This document shows positions 61,228 through 64,000 of a DNA stretch of 64,000 nucleotides, in pieces. The notes beneath the pieces are model-generated. The model was not told where the DNA came from. It saw nothing but the letters and a program-made list of their open reading frames with translations, and did no database searches. The DNA comes from Pseudomonas asplenii (GTDB lineage: Bacteria; Pseudomonadota; Gammaproteobacteria; Pseudomonadales; Pseudomonadaceae): assembly GCF_900105475.1 (NCBI RefSeq), contig NZ_LT629777.1:4464001-4528000 (forward strand). Reading direction: 5' to 3'. A program made the translations under genes and the position numbers. Numbering within the stretch: position 1 is the first letter of the stretch; the number at the start of each line of letters is the position of its first letter.

Positions 61228-61252
61228 GCCTGACTCGAGTCGTGAGTCAGGC
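61228..61252. terminator. Hairpin between transporter and creatininase genes
   Basis: Perfect 9-bp stem GCCTGACTC / GAGTCAGGC with a 7-nt loop, 15 nt after the stop of the BASS transporter. No T-run, so termination is uncertain. Confidence 0.45.
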
Positions 61253-61267
61253 GACCTGGGGCCGCAC

Positions 61268-62266
61268 TCAGGGATCGACCTGGCCCATCAGTTGCGCGAC
61301 CGACTCCGGACGCTTGGCGTACCGCTGGGCCAGCACCGCGCAGACCATCAGCTGAATCTGATGGAACAGCATCAGCGGCAGAATCAGCACGCCGATGGTA
61401 CTGCCGGCGAACAGCACCTGGGCCATCGGTACGCCAGTGGCGAGGCTCTTCTTCGAGCCGCAGAACAGGATGGTGATGCGGTCTTCCTGGTCGAAACCAA
61501 ACGCCTTGCCCAGCAGGGTCGACGCCAGCAGGACCAGGGCCAGTACCACGCTGCAGACCACCACCAGTCCGGCCAGGTCCTTGAGCGGGATCTGGTGCCA
61601 GATGCCTTCATTTACCGCCTCACTGAAGGCGCTGTAGACCACCAGCAGGATCGAACCCTGGTCGACGAACTTCAGCCAGCTCTTGTTGCGGCCGACCCAG
61701 GCACCGATCCAGCGTCGGGCGATCTGCCCGGCAATGAACGGCAGCAGCAGTTGTATGCTGATCTTCACGATGGCGTCGATGGTTGAGCCACCGTCGCCAT
61801 GCACGTTCAGCAGCAGGGTCACCAGCAGCGGCGTGAGGAAGATGCCGAACAGGCTGGACGCGGCGGCGCTGCAAATGGCCGCCGGGACGTTACCCCGGGC
61901 CAGGGAGGTGAAGGCGATCGCCGATTGCACCGTGGCGGGCAGGGCGCAGAGGTAGAGCATGCCCATGTACAACTGATCGCCAATCAGCGGCGAGAGCAGC
62001 GGCTTGAGCGCCAGGCCCAGCAGTGGAAACAGCACGAAGGTCAGTCCGAAGACCAGCAGGTGCAGGCGCCAGTGGCCGGCCCCGGCGATGATCGACTCAC
62101 GGGAGAGCTTGGCACCGTGGAGGAAGAACAGCAGGGCGATGGCGATGTTGGTCAGCCAACCGAAGCCAACCGCCACCTGACCACTGGCGGGCAGGAGGCT
62201 GGCAAGGGTCACCACGCCGATCAGGGTCAGGGTGAAGTTGTCGGGGAGGAAACGAGGACGGGTCAT
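61268..62266 (-). CDS. Bile acid:sodium symporter-like transporter (SBF-like, YfeH type)
   Basis: 332 residues with about ten hydrophobic segments; NIAIALLFFLHGAKLSRESII and LYLCALPATVQSAIAFTSLARGNVPAAICSAAAS are family hallmarks, the latter with the crossover region. Members are secondary transporters of organic anions. Transcribed toward the creatininase gene. Substrate not identifiable. Confidence 0.9.
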   Translation of the reverse strand: MTRPRFLPDNFTLTLIGVVTLASLLPASGQVAVGFGWLTNIAIALLFFLHGAKLSRESIIAGAGHWRLHLLVFGLTFVLFPLLGLALKPLLSPLIGDQLYMGMLYLCALPATVQSAIAFTSLARGNVPAAICSAAASSLFGIFLTPLLVTLLLNVHGDGGSTIDAIVKISIQLLLPFIAGQIARRWIGAWVGRNKSWLKFVDQGSILLVVYSAFSEAVNEGIWHQIPLKDLAGLVVVCSVVLALVLLASTLLGKAFGFDQEDRITILFCGSKKSLATGVPMAQVLFAGSTIGVLILPLMLFHQIQLMVCAVLAQRYAKRPESVAQLMGQVDP

Positions 62267-62393
62267 CGGGCGTTATCCGGAAGCAGAAACAGTCATGGCA
62301 CTTTAACCGTTATGCTGCTTGCCGACTAACGCCAATAAGTCCGTGGATATCGCCTAAAGGACACTCGTTCTTTCTTTAAGAAAACGCTGATAT

Positions 62394-63629
62394 TCATCTG
62401 GATAACGCCGCAGACTTGGCCTTGCCCCACACCAGCGCCAGTATCGCCAATCCCTGAATTGCCGCTGCGCTGCCCAGCAGGACAAGTTCACCCTGTTGCG
62501 TACCGACCTGACTTTTCAATGCACCGAACAATGCCGGAGCAAAGGCATAGCAGCCTTGTGCCGTGGCGACAATCAGCGTGACCACCCGTTGGGTCTGTTG
62601 GCCTGGAAACTCCACCTGTGCTATCAGCGGCGGCAAGGAGGTGGCATTACCTATGCCCGCGCCAAACAGGATGACACCGGCCCACAGCAACTCGGGGAAG
62701 GCGCCCAATCCGCTCATCAACAGGCAGCCGAGCAATTGGCAGCCGTAGCTCAGGCAAGCGACGTTACGGCGGTTTGCTCCCGCTGGCATCAACCCACCCA
62801 CCAGTGACCGACCAACGATCGCGCTTGCCGTCGCCAGGCCCATCGCCAGCCCGGCACGGGTTTCGCTGACATGCTCGACCAGTATGAGGAACAGATGAGT
62901 GATCAGCCCGATCTGGGCGAACAGTCCCAGCGACATGGCCGCAGCCAGGGTGACGAAGCGGCGATCGCGCCACAGCGGGGTATCGATGGCCAACGGGGCA
63001 ACAGTGGGTTGCACGGGCGGTTGTGCGGCACCATCGGCATACTGCCCAAGCATTTCCGGACGGAACCTGAATACCGTGAGTGCCAGGACTGCAAGGGTCG
63101 TGATCGAGAGTATGGCGATCGCGAGCGCTGCGTGACTGAAGCCGATCCGCTCGATCAGGTACACCCAGGCCGACGAAAACACCACGCCACCGATACTTGC
63201 ACCGTTATAGGCCATCGCCAGGGCGGCTGGGCGCTTGAGCACGAACCAGGGGGAAATGATGGCGTTCACGGCCGCGGCGCCCAGTGTCACCCAACCCAGG
63301 CCGCTCAAGGTGGCGGCGATAAACAGCTGGTAAGGCTGTGCGGCGATGGACCAGCCATAGATGCCGACGCCCAGCAACACCGAACCCGATACGGTGGTGA
63401 CGGGCAGCCCCAGACGCCTGTAAAGCTTGGGCAGGTTCACTACCACCAGGATCCCCGCGAGGAAATGCAGCGTGACCGCCGCCGAACACAGCGGCAGTGG
63501 CCAGCCGGTGCGTTGGATCACCGCGTGGAGGAAAATCGGTGGACCATAAAAGCCGATACCCCAGCCGAACACCGCCATCAGGAACGTTGCCGCCACGACC
63601 TTTCGGCCAAAGAAATTCGCGGGTTGCAT
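62394..63629 (-). CDS. MFS transporter
   Basis: 411 residues, twelve hydrophobic segments. It begins VVAATFLMAVFGWGIGFYGPPIFLHAVIQRTGWPLP, characteristic of the monocarboxylate-like/OFA-type MFS group. A divergent ArsR-type regulator begins 73 nt away. The pair is probably a regulated efflux or uptake module; ligand unknown. Confidence 0.9.
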   Translation of the reverse strand: MQPANFFGRKVVAATFLMAVFGWGIGFYGPPIFLHAVIQRTGWPLPLCSAAVTLHFLAGILVVVNLPKLYRRLGLPVTTVSGSVLLGVGIYGWSIAAQPYQLFIAATLSGLGWVTLGAAAVNAIISPWFVLKRPAALAMAYNGASIGGVVFSSAWVYLIERIGFSHAALAIAILSITTLAVLALTVFRFRPEMLGQYADGAAQPPVQPTVAPLAIDTPLWRDRRFVTLAAAMSLGLFAQIGLITHLFLILVEHVSETRAGLAMGLATASAIVGRSLVGGLMPAGANRRNVACLSYGCQLLGCLLMSGLGAFPELLWAGVILFGAGIGNATSLPPLIAQVEFPGQQTQRVVTLIVATAQGCYAFAPALFGALKSQVGTQQGELVLLGSAAAIQGLAILALVWGKAKSAALSR

Positions 63630-63633
63630 GAAT

Positions 63634-63684
63634 GTATCCCTTCAATTGATTTGCGCCGAGTATGATGAGTACTGACAGGGATAC
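63634..63684. promoter_or_regulatory. Candidate operator in the MFS/ArsR divergent promoter
   Basis: The 7-bp arms GTATCCC (63634-63640) and GGGATAC form an inverted repeat about 37 nt apart, just outside the two start codons. A TGAGTACTGACAG segment with the palindrome AGTACT lies between. Confidence 0.35.
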
Positions 63685-63702
63685 TTCGTGGAGCAGTGAA
63701 CT

Positions 63703-64000
63703 ATGGATGTAGAGGCGACCGATCTATCGCTGGCGGCGGTGGCTGGCGCAATTGCCGACCCGGCCCGCGCGCGGATGCTCTGCAGCCTGCTCGATGGACA
63801 TGCGCGCACGGCGACGGAGCTGGCGGCAGTGGCTGATATCGGCGCCTCCTCGGCCAGCGGGCATTTCCTGCGTCTGCGCGAGCAGGGCCTGGTCGAAATG
63901 CTGGTCCAGGGCAGGCATCGCTACTATCGCCTGGCCAACCCTCAGGTGGCCCGGGCCCTGGAGGCGCTGCTGGCGATCAGCGCCCGTGATGTGGCGCCGT
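63703..64000 (+). CDS. ArsR family winged-helix regulator, N-terminal part
   Basis: The first 99 codons are present; the window ends inside the gene. The HTH is ARARMLCSLLDGHARTATELAAVADIGASSASGHFLRLREQGLVEMLVQGRHRYYRLA, a standard ArsR winged helix. No metal-binding CxC is seen in the part present. It is likely to repress the divergent MFS gene. Confidence 0.88.
   Translation, partial: MDVEATDLSLAAVAGAIADPARARMLCSLLDGHARTATELAAVADIGASSASGHFLRLREQGLVEMLVQGRHRYYRLANPQVARALEALLAISARDVAP

Overview
This is about 64 kb of high-GC chromosomal DNA from a Pseudomonas of the fluorescens lineage. The evidence is a complete mannitol cluster (mtlR, then mtlE-F-G-K-D-Y-Z) whose mannitol 2-dehydrogenase carries Lys295, Asn300 and His303 in the numbering known for the P. 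fluorescens enzyme, two DUF1652 proteins (a Pseudomonas family), Pseudomonas-type REP palindromes (core TTCGCGGGCAAGCC), and aerobic-type cobalamin genes. I see no rRNA, tRNA, CRISPR array, prophage or insertion sequence.

Layout. 1-5.9 kb: an amino-acid ABC transporter, RidA, an IclR regulator, a PLP-dependent D-amino-acid deaminase/aldolase-like enzyme and a PfkB sugar kinase, probably one catabolic operon. 5.8-10 kb: a parvulin, a soluble hybrid histidine kinase and an orphan PilT/PilU-type ATPase. 10.1-19.9 kb: the mannitol/polyol operon with its AraC-type activator, two REP pairs and candidate Crc/Hfq CA motifs at mtlR and mtlE. 20-24.5 kb: cobF, a secreted glycoside-hydrolase-like protein and a glycosyltransferase. 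24.6-31.4 kb: a cobalamin riboswitch followed by cobW, cobN and a chlI/chlD-type chelatase locus. 31.5-43 kb: housekeeping and accessory genes (NMN/vitamin uptake, chemoreceptor, uppP, LysR/azoreductase, hydrolase, MFS, ybiT). 43-49.6 kb: a frameshifted GAF gene, an autotransporter, a PQQ-type sugar dehydrogenase, a C39 peptidase remnant, and methionine aminopeptidase coupled to a ParD-like protein. 49.7-64 kb: an attenuator-controlled threonine dehydratase, ecotin, pgm, pirin, a UvrD-like helicase with a GX3-repeat N terminus, a second chemoreceptor, creatininase-like enzyme, two transporters and an ArsR-type regulator cut by the window edge.

Two recoding or regulatory devices stand out because they are too small or too unusual for ordinary gene calling. 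First, the chelatase ATPase gene ends in the dnaX-type slippery heptamer A AAA AAG, followed after 5 nt by a perfect 11-bp hairpin. The -1 frame is open straight into the VWA-domain gene, so one locus can make both a ChlI-like and a ChlID-like subunit next to CobN. Second, a 22-codon leader peptide with four consecutive Ile codons, a terminator and a matching antiterminator segment precedes a threonine dehydratase that lacks the C-terminal regulatory domains, so isoleucine control appears to have moved from the enzyme to transcription.
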